Assembly (NCBI RefSeq): GCF_029227915.1
Contig: NC_079884.1
Span: 22,010,001-22,074,000, forward strand
DNA length: 64,000 nucleotides
Source: Hydractinia symbiolongicarpus
Lineage: Eukaryota; Cnidaria; Hydrozoa; Anthoathecata; Hydractiniidae
Direction: 5' to 3'
Shown: piece by piece, positions 22,850-33,900 of the stretch
Position numbering within the stretch: position 1 is the first letter of the stretch
How the letters are laid out: each line of letters opens with the position of its first letter
Notes under the pieces: model-generated
Databases searched by the model: none
Told to the model about the DNA's origin: nothing
What the model saw: the letters and a program-made list of their open reading frames with translations, nothing else
Position numbers and translations under genes: made by a program

Positions 22850-23160
22850 AATATTATTAATTCAAATATTTTTGACTATACTATTTCTGGTTTCTTTCAC
22901 TTTTCTTGGTGTCCAACTGGACTCGCGATTCATGGTATTTATATTGTCCAAGTCAATAATATGCTAATTCTTCCAACTATGGACCCTAATCTCATTTTTG
23001 TCTGTATCGGTGTTGCGTACGGCTTTTTCTATGCTTCTGTACACGTTAATTGAACATTCGTTTAGTTTACTGATATAAACAGCATCGTAGTCCTTGTACG
23101 GGATTTCGTAGACAATATTATATTGATTTTCTAGACGTATTTTGCCTTTGGATTCGACAT
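22850..23160 (-). pseudogene. GIY-YIG endonuclease relic (Penelope-like or related retroelement)
   Basis: Read on the minus strand, the frame gives NIVYEIPYKDYDAVYISKLN, then a region equivalent to the SEH-type helix (ECSINVYRSIEKAVRNTD), then NEIRVHSWKN. This follows the GIY-YIG layout of C-terminal nucleases in Penelope-like elements. The second half of the core (normally a YIG) reads YIS, and a stop follows the WKN segment, so it is inactive. No reverse transcriptase is readable nearby. Confidence 0.6.
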
Positions 23161-23214
23161 TATACTACGTAGCGTGATTTTAGATAAAGGTATAAAGGTA
23201 TAAAATTTTGCGGG

Positions 23215-23250
23215 TATTTGATTTCGCGAAATTCAATACCCGCAAATAAT
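23215..23250. repeat. Imperfect palindrome
   Basis: GCGGGTATTTGA and TTCAATACCCGC flank a TTTCGCGAAA core, forming a long hairpin. It could be the folded end of a small MITE. Confidence 0.6.
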
Positions 23251-23314
23251 TTCAACATTTTGAAATCGAAATTCACCAAGATGTCAATTATAAGGCGATT
23301 AGCAAAAACAAGGA

Positions 23315-24510
23315 TTGCAGAAAACAGTGGAGAATCCTCAAAATGAGCACGATGGTGAAGCATGCAATTCTGTTAAAATCAACGATTCTCCTCCACAAAG
23401 ATCTTCTTTAGCATCACAGAGGGAAACAGGATTAGGCTTAGTTGATTACAATGCCATCACTGAAGAAATTGAAAAGTCACTAAAGACAAAAAGACGTTAG
23501 ATTTACCAAAAGTTAACTGTTGACGAACGTTACCAGACTAATAAATTCTGAAAGTGGAAACAGTGCTGCTATAAAACAAAGACCTTAAAGAAAGTACTGT
23601 ACGCACGCTTAAATCAAAATGAGAAATTTAGGTGAAAACAGATGTAAGAAACAAACGTTATTTGAATAAGATGTTACCAACCATACAATGAGGACGTCTC
23701 TTGTTACAGGGCGATTAAAAATATCTAGGAGCTGCGACTATTGGAAAAGTCGAAATTCCAGAAGAGAAGCAAATATCCTTTTTACGTCCATCTAGTTGAA
23801 GACCATGATATCACACAATCAATGATTTTAAATCTGGATCAAGCGCCGGTCAAGTACGTTTCTTGTGGGAAATCAACACTTGCAAAAAAATCGTGTAGCG
23901 CGGTACCGATAGAGGGGGAATCAGATAAACACATGCTTGATGGTTAATTCCTCCCTATGCAGCTCATATAAACTGGAAAAATTAGCGGAGTATCCCAAAA
24001 GTAGAGTTCCCTAAGGGATTCTCTCTGAGCGCAAACCCAAAACATAATAACAACGTAGAAGAGTCTGTCAAATTAATGAAAGAGATCGTTATTCCACACT
24101 TCAAAATTTAACGAAGGAGGCTTTGGAAATTAAGCATCCTGAACTTCTGATTATGGATGTATTCAAGGGACAGACAACCAGTGCCGTCAAAGATCTTCTA
24201 AAGGAGAACAATATTATTTTTATTAAGGTATCAGCAAATGGGTGGTTAAAAGCTGGGATTACTGACGAAATAGCAATAGGCATATCGAAACTTTCGTCTT
24301 TTAGATCCTTTTCATGAGAGTATGATCTACAAGAAGCGTTGGCCTCAAGTAAGTCCCGTTTGAACAAGGGAGTAACATGGGATATGCCAAGTGATGATGA
24401 AAGTGCATGGGAAGATCCGGATGATCCTGGATATAATGACGACTGGAATAGTTTGGGCGAAAAAGTGATTCGGGTGAAGAAAGTCAAGCTTGCGAGAAAA
24501 AAGTGCATTT
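23315..24510 (+). pseudogene. pogo/Tigger-like DDE transposase, broken
   Basis: Several frames read in order. 23741-23947 carries MILNLDQAPVKYV and KKSCSAVPIEG, the block around the first catalytic Asp of DDE_1 transposases. 24117-24317 carries EALEIKHPELLIMDVFKGQT, the block around the second catalytic Asp, then LLKENNIIFIKV. An acidic tail (EDPDDPGYNDDW) ends the relic near 24510. The third acidic residue is not visible where expected and frame breaks separate the blocks. An upstream frame (23315-23500) may be the decayed N-terminal region. Family: Tc1/mariner superfamily, pogo group. Confidence 0.72.
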
Positions 24511-25975
24511 GATTTGTTTAAGTGAAAAAAATGCACAAAGTCATGTTGAAACCTCAAGTATTTGTTTTTTTCTTTTTTGCATTTTAAGCAGAAAGTGTGG
24601 TATCTTTGAAAAATTCATAGCTTCTGATGACGGCACAGAAAAGTGCTGGCATAAGCAAAAAATTATTCCCGCAATTTTGTACCCTTAATGACTTACTATA
24701 AGTGGCACTAGTTTAATTCAATTTAGGCAAGCCTATCGAAAGTTATTTACAGAAAACGGAACCCTCTCTCCTCCTCCAGCCCGGTCATAATATGATAATA
24801 TGTGTAAAAAAACTAAAAAAAATAGGGTTAAATTATAACTACTTTTTATGAGAATATATTAGTTTCAAAAGGATAAACACATTTTTGTTTTAGTGTTAAT
24901 AATCTTAAAACTATCTTTTAGTCCGTTTGAACCCAGGTTAAGCGTACAGTTGATAATAATTGACATACGAAAAATTGAAACTTAATATTACTTGAATTGT
25001 TGTAAAAGCAGTAGTGTAAGAAACACTTCCGGTGGACCCCAAGCAGGTTGTAAGTGCCGGTGGGACTCTTAAACCTCCCTTTGTGTCATTCGTGAAGAGT
25101 GCGCAATATTTGGCACAAAGTTTTAAGGATTTGTGCACAAGGACTTTAGTTGCAATAACATGTCTTACATGTCATGCAAAAAAACAGGTCACGAAAATTC
25201 ACATTTTAACATCATGTGATACTGTTTTAATGCCTTATTTATGAAGGCTTGTATTGTATAGACTCCAAGAGGCCGGGTTAAAATGAGCTACATCTGATTG
25301 CTGTGAATGCGGAGGTTGATTCCTCTTCATTTTGGATTTATATAGCAGCCAAATATAAGGGTTTTTTATTCCGACTAGGTTTGGACCAACAATGATGTTA
25401 GGAAAGTAAATCTAACATATACAATAAGTGATGTCACCACTACATTCGTTGTGCGTATCGTTAATTGTATCAAATTTGAAAATCGGTTACACGTACAGTA
25501 GATTTTATTTGTTGGAATATAATCTACTATGTTTCATTGTTATAAAAAAATCATTCTTCATCACAAATTTCAATAACAGACCTGATTTCAAAAAAGAAGA
25601 AAGAAAAAAGGCGTCCTTCAGCAGGTTACAAAATATCTTAAATTTGTGTGGACTTAATGTCCCTGTGGGTTGACTCTTTTCTTGATAACTTCTAATTTTT
25701 ATGCTCAATATATCTATTTAAAAGATGTGGTTATAAAGAGCCAAATGATTGGTGGATACAAAGCATCCATTTACCTATTTTGTTTCTTTCTTGTTGATTC
25801 TATTATTTACGACCTTGTTGCATGGTGAAATGAAATTTGAATTGGACAAACTTTATTCATGCATTATTCATCAGAAGGGAGTAAAAATTTTCAAACTTAT
25901 AAAATTCTACAGAAAATTCTTCTGATAACAAGTTTGGGTAGATATAACTTGTGTCAACAAAGGTTTTATACCAAC
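24511..25975. other. Gene-free spacer with small repeat ends
   Basis: No supported gene. An 'aatagggttaa' end signature near 24825, like that of the piggyBac-type MITE, suggests a decayed copy. Confidence 0.35.
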
Positions 25976-26302
25976 ATGCTTTTACTTCGCTATTTTTATT
26001 TATTGTTTGCATGTTTTCATGTATCAACAAGTCATCTGTTGAGACAAAAAAGAGCTAGATCAGCAGTATTTCATAAGGTGTTTCAATACAAGGATACGAA
26101 ATTAAATATCGCGCCACTGGAAACGATACCTGATGTCCTGCTGGAGGAAGATTGTTGTAACCATTGTTTAGCAAAGAACGGATGTGTGTCTGTGAATTAT
26201 GAACGTAGTGGATTAAAACGTTGTGAATTACTTGCAGAGGATCGAGATACAAAAAACGAAACAGATTTTGTCAATGAGAGATACTTTTCCTACTACGATA
26301 CC
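25976..26302 (+). CDS. Secreted PAN/apple-domain protein, first exon (partial gene)
   Basis: Starting at the Met at 25976, the product opens with a clear signal peptide (MLLLRYFYLLFACFHVSTS). A PAN/apple-type domain follows, with the patterned cysteines EEDCCNHCLAKNGC, SVNYE and CELL. The exon closes at 26302 with a good donor (ACC|GTAAGG, phase 0); reading through meets a stop five codons later. PAN domains bind proteins or carbohydrates and are common in extracellular cnidarian proteins. No phase-0 acceptor exon could be identified downstream; the next supported exon (30923) has a phase-1 acceptor. Either a small exon is missing or this exon belongs to a gene broken by transposon insertion. 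The frame stays open upstream to 25859, so an earlier start is possible. Confidence 0.7.
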
Positions 26303-26408
26303 GTAAGGCATCTTTAGTTTTTATACTCCTTGATTGAAATGCTACTAAGAATTGCAATAATACTATCTTCGATCTTCTTAGCGGCGTATTATAAATTACG
26401 CTTTACGT

Positions 26409-26475
26409 CCACCCTCGTCCCCAGGATATTTTGCCATCTTAATATAATGTCAAAAAGCCCTGGGGACGAGGGTGG
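26409..26475. mobile_element. Tiny hairpin MITE
   Basis: 67 bp whose arms are CCACCCTCGTCCCCAGG and its exact inverse, separated by an AT-rich loop. Superfamily not decidable. Confidence 0.75.
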
Positions 26476-27970
26476 CTTATGTCATACCTAAATGACTTAC
26501 CTTACCTGGACATCTGCAGAAAAATTTAATATTTTAATCTGAAAAAAATAGAAAATTAAAATATTCTTGAAAATTTTACAACTAGATTTCATTTAGCATT
26601 TCGTAGTAGTAGCTTAAGTAGCCTACATTCGACTCTTTTCGCGTTCACACCCCACAGTTATAAAAAGAGAATGTTGGCGTATTTTATCGCAGGTCTTTAC
26701 CCGACATTGTGCAGGGAAGGATACGAAAGTTGCAATAACATACACAAAGAGAGTATTGTAATAAAGTATAAAAATATTTAACCTCCTTCTCAGGACGAGT
26801 TTGGGAAATATTTTAATAGTTTTCTAACTACCTTGATAAATTCGTTAAAAGACTAAAAATTGGAGAAAATCTATTTTTATCGATTTAACAAAGTTGATTT
26901 GTGTACATGCAAATTAAATTATATAAATCCGTAAATTATCGTTGCCGTGACTAGAACCTTGTCATCTATTTTTAATGGAACATTGAGGGGAAAATATGAA
27001 AGTGGAAAATATGAAAAGTGAAAATCAAACAGTTAGTTAGTTAGTTACCTTAGCAAAAAACAAAACAAACTTATTTATTAAAATAAGTAGCTATGTATGC
27101 GATTCAAAAAGATTCTTCATTTCATTAATCAATGATGAATATTAATGACCATTTTATCTTTTCTTCAGCAACTTTTTATTTTAGCCAACAAAAACGTTCG
27201 CCTCACTGTTCGTAGCCAATTTTAAGCAAAAAGCAAAACAATTATTTAACATAGGTTGAAAATGCGACCTTTTTTCTGCCTTAAATATGCAAAATAATTC
27301 TGAATAACTGCATAGTTAAACTTTGGCGTTATTTAATGTCACAATCGAGTCAGATGTGTCAAGTTATTTGATGTAAGCATAGCCAGAAGAACCAGCATAA
27401 TTTTTCTTACCACCATGAAATCGCAATAGTTAAGGTGGAACCCCTTAAATTATGCTGGGTTTCAAACGATTTTTCTGCCGTCAGAATTCTGACTGCGCTT
27501 TCTGATTGGTTAATTCTGTTGTTCTTTGTTCACGTGGTCAATATCGGAAAATCTTTTGTTTTAAGCGACAATGGCTTTGCTCACCTGAATATAAGTAATT
27601 CTTGTATTATTTAACAGGATAACATGTGACCACACCGGCTTTGTGCTCATTGGTTGATTGTAATTCCGGGTTTGCTGTCAGGCGGAATTGAATTTTAGGG
27701 GTACTAGTCGGTGGCCCGTGAAAAAATTCACGGATTCGCCTGTTCTTTTTATACCGCACTGCGGTATAAAAAAAGTGTCTCACTACTTGCAGTACCATTT
27801 TACATTTAAGCTTTCGTTTGAGAGAAACAAAATTTGATATCCTTGATAAAAGCTTAGTTAACGAGGCTAATATAAGCATATAAATGGCTAAACTTTTTAA
27901 CTGAAAAAAAGATATTTCAAGAAGGCAAAGAAAAAAAAGTTGCTCAGAAAACTTTCTACGAGTGTTGTGA
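26476..27970. other. Gene-free stretch before the LINE
   Basis: No supported gene. A (TTAG)n run lies near 27030. The minus-strand frame 27607-28017 is noncoding in appearance and overlaps the LINE start. Confidence 0.35.
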
Positions 27971-27974
27971 ATCT

Positions 27975-29250
27975 GTGACATGTTGTGAATATGTGAACCT
28001 ACTGCCCTGTTTCTCAAAATTACTTGAACGGATCATGTACAATAGATTAGATAAATTTCTTTTAGAGCATAACATTTTATATGAAAAACAGTTTGGATTT
28101 CAACACGCACATGCCACTGAACATGCAATTGTCCAACTTGTTGACCAAATGCTCCAGTCATTTAATGAAAATAAATACACAATAGGTGTATTCATAGAAT
28201 TATTAAAAGCCTTTGACACCGTAGATCACGAAATTCTAATAAAAAAATTCAAATCTTGAAGGTATCAGAAACATATCATTTGGTTTCGTAGTTATCTCTC
28301 TCAAAGAAAACAGTTTATAAGCTATGAAAAAGGTAAAACTGACTATGAACATATACTTTGTGGAGTACCTCAAGGCTCGATATTAGGCTCACTTTTATTT
28401 TTAATATACGTAAACGATTTGAAACGAGCTACAAAATTGCTGGATCCAATAATGTTTGCAGATGACACGAATTTATTTTACTTTCATAGCAACATAAAGG
28501 ATTTGTTCGATTCTGTAAATACGGAAGTTATCGATATACATGAGCGGTTCCGTGCAAACAAATTGTCTTTAAGTATAAAAAAATCGAGATAACCTTTTTT
28601 CACAAATTTAGTAGAAGGGATCACATTCCTTTAAAACTACCAAAATTAGCAATAAACAATATAGAAATTGAAAGTGAAACAGAAATTAAGTTTCTTGGAG
28701 TAATCCTAGATCAAAATCTCGAAAATTATTGATATTCTTTGTAGAGCTAAATCTATTTTAAACCAGATGTGTTTAAAAAACATATAATTCTCACTAATTC
28801 ACTCGTACATAAACTATGCAAACATTGCATGGGCAAGTACACACAGGACCAAATTAAAACCAATTTTGAGCAAACAAAAACAAGCAACTAGGATAATTTA
28901 CTACCAGGATCATGGCACTCACTCAAGGCATTTTATGAAAGATTTAAAGGCGCTTAACATTTATCAAATAAATATCTATCAATACTTAATCTTCATGTTT
29001 AAAGTTAAAAATAAGTTAGCACCACAAACATTCCACAATAGTTTTAATTTAATAAATCACAATTTTCCGACTAGATTTCGTGAAAATAATCTAAGGCAGC
29101 CAAAAATTGTTAAGCAGCGAACTAGTTTTGCTACATCTAAAAGACGACCACGTCTATGGAACAATTTTTTTAGATAGAGATTTAAAAAAGTTAACACCAT
29201 TATGTGTTTTTAATCAGTGTGTGAAAAATTTTATTGCGAAATTTGAAAAC
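27975..29250 (+). pseudogene. LINE reverse transcriptase relic (FADD box)
   Basis: Read through at least two frameshifts, the region follows non-LTR reverse-transcriptase order. LLPCFSKLLERIMYNRL leads to QFGFQHAHATEHAI, then an AFDTVDHE segment (first catalytic Asp). GVPQGSILGSLLFLIYVNDL follows, then MFADDTNLF at about 28452-28480 (catalytic FADD), and a C-terminal tail ending near 29250. Stops and frame changes occur near 28255 and 28590, and a deletion near 28720. No endonuclease domain is visible upstream, so it is a 5'-truncated dead copy, as LINEs often are. The clade looks CR1/Jockey-like, but that needs a tree. Confidence 0.85.
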
Positions 29251-29439
29251 TAAGTTACTTTCTTTTAAACAACAACAAGGAATAATAACACGGCTTGATT
29301 TTTTCTTGACTTTATCGTTATTACCATCTGTGTTCAGATTTCGATAAATTTCACGTAGAAGCATCTCAGTTAAAGACTATTCTTTAAAGGAATGGATACC
29401 CTTCGAAGGTTTTTGAATTCTGTCTCAGAATCTTCAAGA

Positions 29440-29990
29440 GCAGAAATTGCGAACCGAAGGAGCCAGTGACTGTTGCTTCTAAGAAAGAGTTAGTCTTTTT
29501 TTACCTTTTTTAGGAAAGATCTTCTTACAAACTAGAACACGCTCGCACCATTTGTTTAAGCAGAAATCGACACATTGTGATATTAAACTTATATTTTTCC
29601 AAGAGGAGGCTACGTAGCTGCTTTGTCTTTAAGGACAGAATGCCCAATTCATTACGCTCCGGACTTGTTTACTGTTTTAAGTGTAGTGGCTGCAACGCCA
29701 CTTATTATGGCAAAACAAAACGCCATTTTAAAGTCCGTATGTCTGAGCACCCAAGTATTTCTGCACTTACAGGTAAACACGTTAAACTTGTTCCCCAGGT
29801 CAGTGCCGTTCTCAAACATTTGATGTTTTGTAATTATTCTTTAGCATCGTTTCACGACTTCTCAGTATATTTGGAAAAGTCTAATGATCTTAAACTTACT
29901 CTGATGGAATGCCTTTGGAATTCTTCCTATTATATACTATTACATTTAGTATTTATCTCTACATGTGAAAGAGAAAGAATTTAGAATTAG
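29440..29990 (+). pseudogene. Penelope-like element C-terminal GIY-YIG endonuclease fragment
   Basis: A segment reading HHLFKQKSTHCDIKLIF leads by frameshift into the frame 29577-29984. This has KDRMPNSLRSGLVYCFKCSG, then CNATYYGKTKRHFKVRMSEH, then SALTGKHVK and a KLTLMECLW tail. This is the GIY-YIG layout (VYCFKC...YYGKTKRHFKVRMSEH) with paired Cys in the insert. The reverse transcriptase expected upstream is missing or unreadable. Confidence 0.75.
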
Positions 29991-30922
29991 TGTGAACATG
30001 CCTACTTGGGTGTTGGCGAAAGCTTGCTGAAAAGATATATTCTGGATATGTCACAGATTTTGTCGTTTTTTTTTTTTTTTTACATAAAAGTAAATATGGA
30101 ATATGATACTCTCGCTCAAAACGTTAAAGAAAAGAGATTGTTGTGTTTATATATAAAGTGTTTATAGTTAGAATCTGAAATTTTAAGTGTAAAACACATT
30201 TTTTCAGGTAATTGCGCAGCAAAGTACGAGTGTTTGGTTCAGGCAGTAAAATTTCTACATTTCACTTCTTACTTGCGATAGGTCACCAATCGCACTTCTG
30301 CGATAAGTGACAAAATATAAGGCAGACTTTTAATTTCAGCGGTTGTCACCAGGAAGAGGGTAATCAAAGCATATCTGTGAAATAATTGCATCGTGTAAGC
30401 GATGCACAAAAGGAGAATAAAACAACGTAGAAGAATTACATTTATCTTATCGTAAGCTATGCAAAAAACCAAAAAGTATATGGCACTTGTGTCATTTAAT
30501 TTCAGTTAGGAAACTTTTTCGTGCTCCACTTTCATAAATGTAAGACAATAGTAAAATATTACTAGCAAAAGTTTCAAAGATATGACGTACATGTTATGAA
30601 TAAGCAAAAAGTTTTTCAGAATGTTATATTGGAAATTAGTTCGAAGTTTTTTGTCATCAACATTAATTTTGTGTTGTGTAAGTTTTCTAGAAGCAGTATG
30701 TGAGTTGCTGAGCTTTCTTTTTCTTCTTTTAGATTGTTCGGGATTTATGCAACGAAAAAGATTCTTGCTATCCATGTTCTTGCTGGTCGGCTGAATTTTA
30801 TCGTTCGCCTTGTATTTGCAGAAAATGTAGGATTTTCTAAATACCCCGAATTTGTTTTATTTTTAACTATATCGTTGCAGGAATAACCTGAGAAATATAA
30901 ACAAATTTTGTAACAATTTTAG
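29991..30922. other. Spacer upstream of the 30923 exon
   Basis: No supported gene. It contains a T17 run near 30069. A plus-strand ATG at 30747 opens a 16-residue hydrophobic, signal-peptide-like frame (MQRKRFLLSMFLLVGW), but I could not find a donor in the phase needed for the next exon. Confidence 0.35.
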
Positions 30923-33900
30923 TGCATGGTAAAATGAGACAACATTCTCCATCTTGGATAAGTTACATCACAATCAACATTTTCCACCACCGTGTTTATG
31001 GTATTGACCAACAAAATGGAGTTGTAGTCACCCCAGGAGCATCACCGACCAACGATTCCTATGCAATTCTTGCAACACCTTGGGTACGTGAAATTAAATA
31101 TCGCAGAAATGGAATTATGTGTGCACTAGATGGCGACAATATTGTTCATGTTTGGAAAGGTTCATGGATAAGTAAAGACGTACATGGTCTATCTTTCGAT
31201 TGTGCTGCAAAACACATCCTCGCCATCGATTTATCAACGTTTGAACTTCGTTTGAAAGAAGACAATAGTAAGTATATCTTACTTTATATAAAGAAAACAA
31301 TTTACGAAAAATGGGTTTTCGATAAATCACACTTAGTTCGGTCTATATAGCAGCACTGAATTGACCACAATATAAAAGAATGGTAAGCTCTGCCGTTAAA
31401 TATTAACTTAAATCAAATATCTAAATTTTACGATTCGTAATATATATGGACGCAGTTCTTCTTAAAGACTTCTTTCTGAACCTGTTATTAAAAAACGCAT
31501 AGCATAAAATTCAATTTCTAGTCAGAGCAGCAACTGTAGGAGAAATGTTAAGAAACAATCACAAAATTCTGTGTTTTGATTTTACAAAATTACTTCTCTT
31601 TATTAGTTGCTTTGACTAAAGTTGCTGCAGGTGCGATATCGAGAGTTCAGGAATATGGGAATCACTGGTATGCCATTGGCAAAGATTGCAAATGCATTAT
31701 GAGGCACGAGACAACTCCTTCTCCAACTGTAAATAAATGGGAAATACTAACAACAAATCCAGGATCTTCTGTTGAGTTCAAAATTGCATTTAACGGTATT
31801 ATCTACTCACTACACGAAGATCAGAATATATACGAATGGTATGGAAATGAGAACAGATGGATTATGATATATCAAGGTCCTTGCATTCATTTTGATGTTT
31901 ATCATCTTATATTTTGTGTAACGTCAGATCACAAAGTTAAATCAAGTATGTATACTTTTTCTTTTTAAAACATTGTTCGGTTTAGTTACCGTAGACATCT
32001 TAGTGGTCGAGTGGTCGAACGTTCTCTTCCAATGCATAAGCTCCTGGGTAAATTCTCGGCCAAGTCACACCATGGTCATAGAGAGAGCATAAATGTGTAA
32101 AGCGATCCTTTCTGCTTAGTGTTTATCATGAGAATAGGATTGATTATCTGAGCAGGTGGTCTATTATTTACATATTTCGCATCACATGAGATTATACATA
32201 ATTTTCATGTCTTAGATATTCCATGTCTTTGCGTCTGTTTATTTATGTTAACCCTATTATAAGTAGGCTTTATAGATTCGCAACCGTTAAATTTATAAAA
32301 CAATGATGCATAACAAAATATAGTCCATTTTTATATCACACATTTATAATTAAATACTTTTTTTAAATATGTTTTATATGACATTTCAGCGTTTCTTGTA
32401 TGATAGCAGTTGTAAAATGAACCTAAAGTAAGTAAGTCATATTTGTGAAAATTTTTTAAAAGAAAAGGCTCGCTTTCAGCATTCATTCAATTTATTAACG
32501 TTGTTAAAATCCAAAAACTGAGATATTTCCAATTTGACACATATATAAGTTTCTTTCGACACATTTAGTATTGATTTACAATATAAAATTTACAAATATT
32601 GCATTAAATCACTTTAGGCATGCTTTTGTGTTACCAATCTATTTTTATTTGTTGGCGAAACAAGAAAACAAAACTTGTTATAGAACTAAGCTACAAACTG
32701 CTACATATCATTGTTTTGCAAGTTTTATAGTGATTTCAATTTTTACTCTTATATTTACTAGCCATAGGTCAACCTAATCTGCCGCCCCAACCTTATTGCA
32801 ATAATACTAAACAGGCCCACTATTTGATCAAATTTTATGAGATAATTTGGTTCTCACGTTTCAATTAGGCCAAAAATTAAACAACTTGCTTATGAACCAT
32901 TAGGGCACTCTCGTCCCAAGGACCTCTTTTCTCTTTTTTAAATCGCCAAGTTTTTCTACTTGGCCAGTGAATATAAGTCACGAGCAACACATTGTCTTAA
33001 ATTTTCCGTTTGTTAAAAATTTCGCGTGTTTTACGGAAGAAACTTTCGCGAGAATTAAATTGCCGCGAAAGTTCTACCCTAAAGTAAATCTGAAGCCTGA
33101 CCTAAAAAATAAGTTGTTTATATTTTGCTGTTTTGAAACACCTGAAAATCTATAAAAATATCAAAGTTTTGACTCTGTTGATTCAAGGCATTGTCTTGGT
33201 GCGTGTGTTTAACATATTTTCCAAAAAAACCAACCACTGGAGTTAATTGAATACAAACTATCTAACGAGTTAAATAAATTACAGCTATCATGCAAATCAT
33301 CTATCAGTATCCAGTTGTCGTTACTGTTTATTGCACAGGTAAAATGAATACCTAAATGTCTAACTATTCCTTTTAACCTAAATTGCTGCTCTAACACAAT
33401 TTCTGGAGGAAACTGAGAAACACTCATCATAGACTCATTAAATTGTACAAACAAAACATCACTGATTTGCTTGACTGATGCTGTGACTGAAAGTGTAATA
33501 TTACAATTTTCACACTGTGCATTAGAAATAGAGTTACTCTGTGCTAGATACAAAGGCAATTGCTCTGGCAGCAAATTGGAAGATAATATACCATCTAAAC
33601 TTACATAATTTTTTAAAACTTCATTTGAGACTTGAAAATTATTGTTACATGTGCTACATGACACACTGAAAAAATAGTTTGAAAAAATCTTATTTCTTTC
33701 ACTAACTGGCATATCACAAAATACAGTACTTTGAAAAATTTCAGAAAACTGTGCATTGCAATTCATTGGAACAAAAGAAGGACATTTTAATCTTAAATAC
33801 TGCCAAAAAACCTCTCTTAAAGAGCATAGAACTGAGGCCTCTGAGTTCTTATTTTGATGATCTTTAAATTGCCTAGTGACGTATTGTAATGATCCTATAC

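Noticed and set aside
20778-23500. Tyrosine kinase domain downstream of the discoidin receptor
   Set aside because: A stop codon ends the tail at 21335 and no glycine loop, HRD or DFG motif is readable downstream.
24101-24508. 135-residue minus-strand open frame
   Set aside because: It is the shadow of the pogo-like transposase relic on the plus strand.
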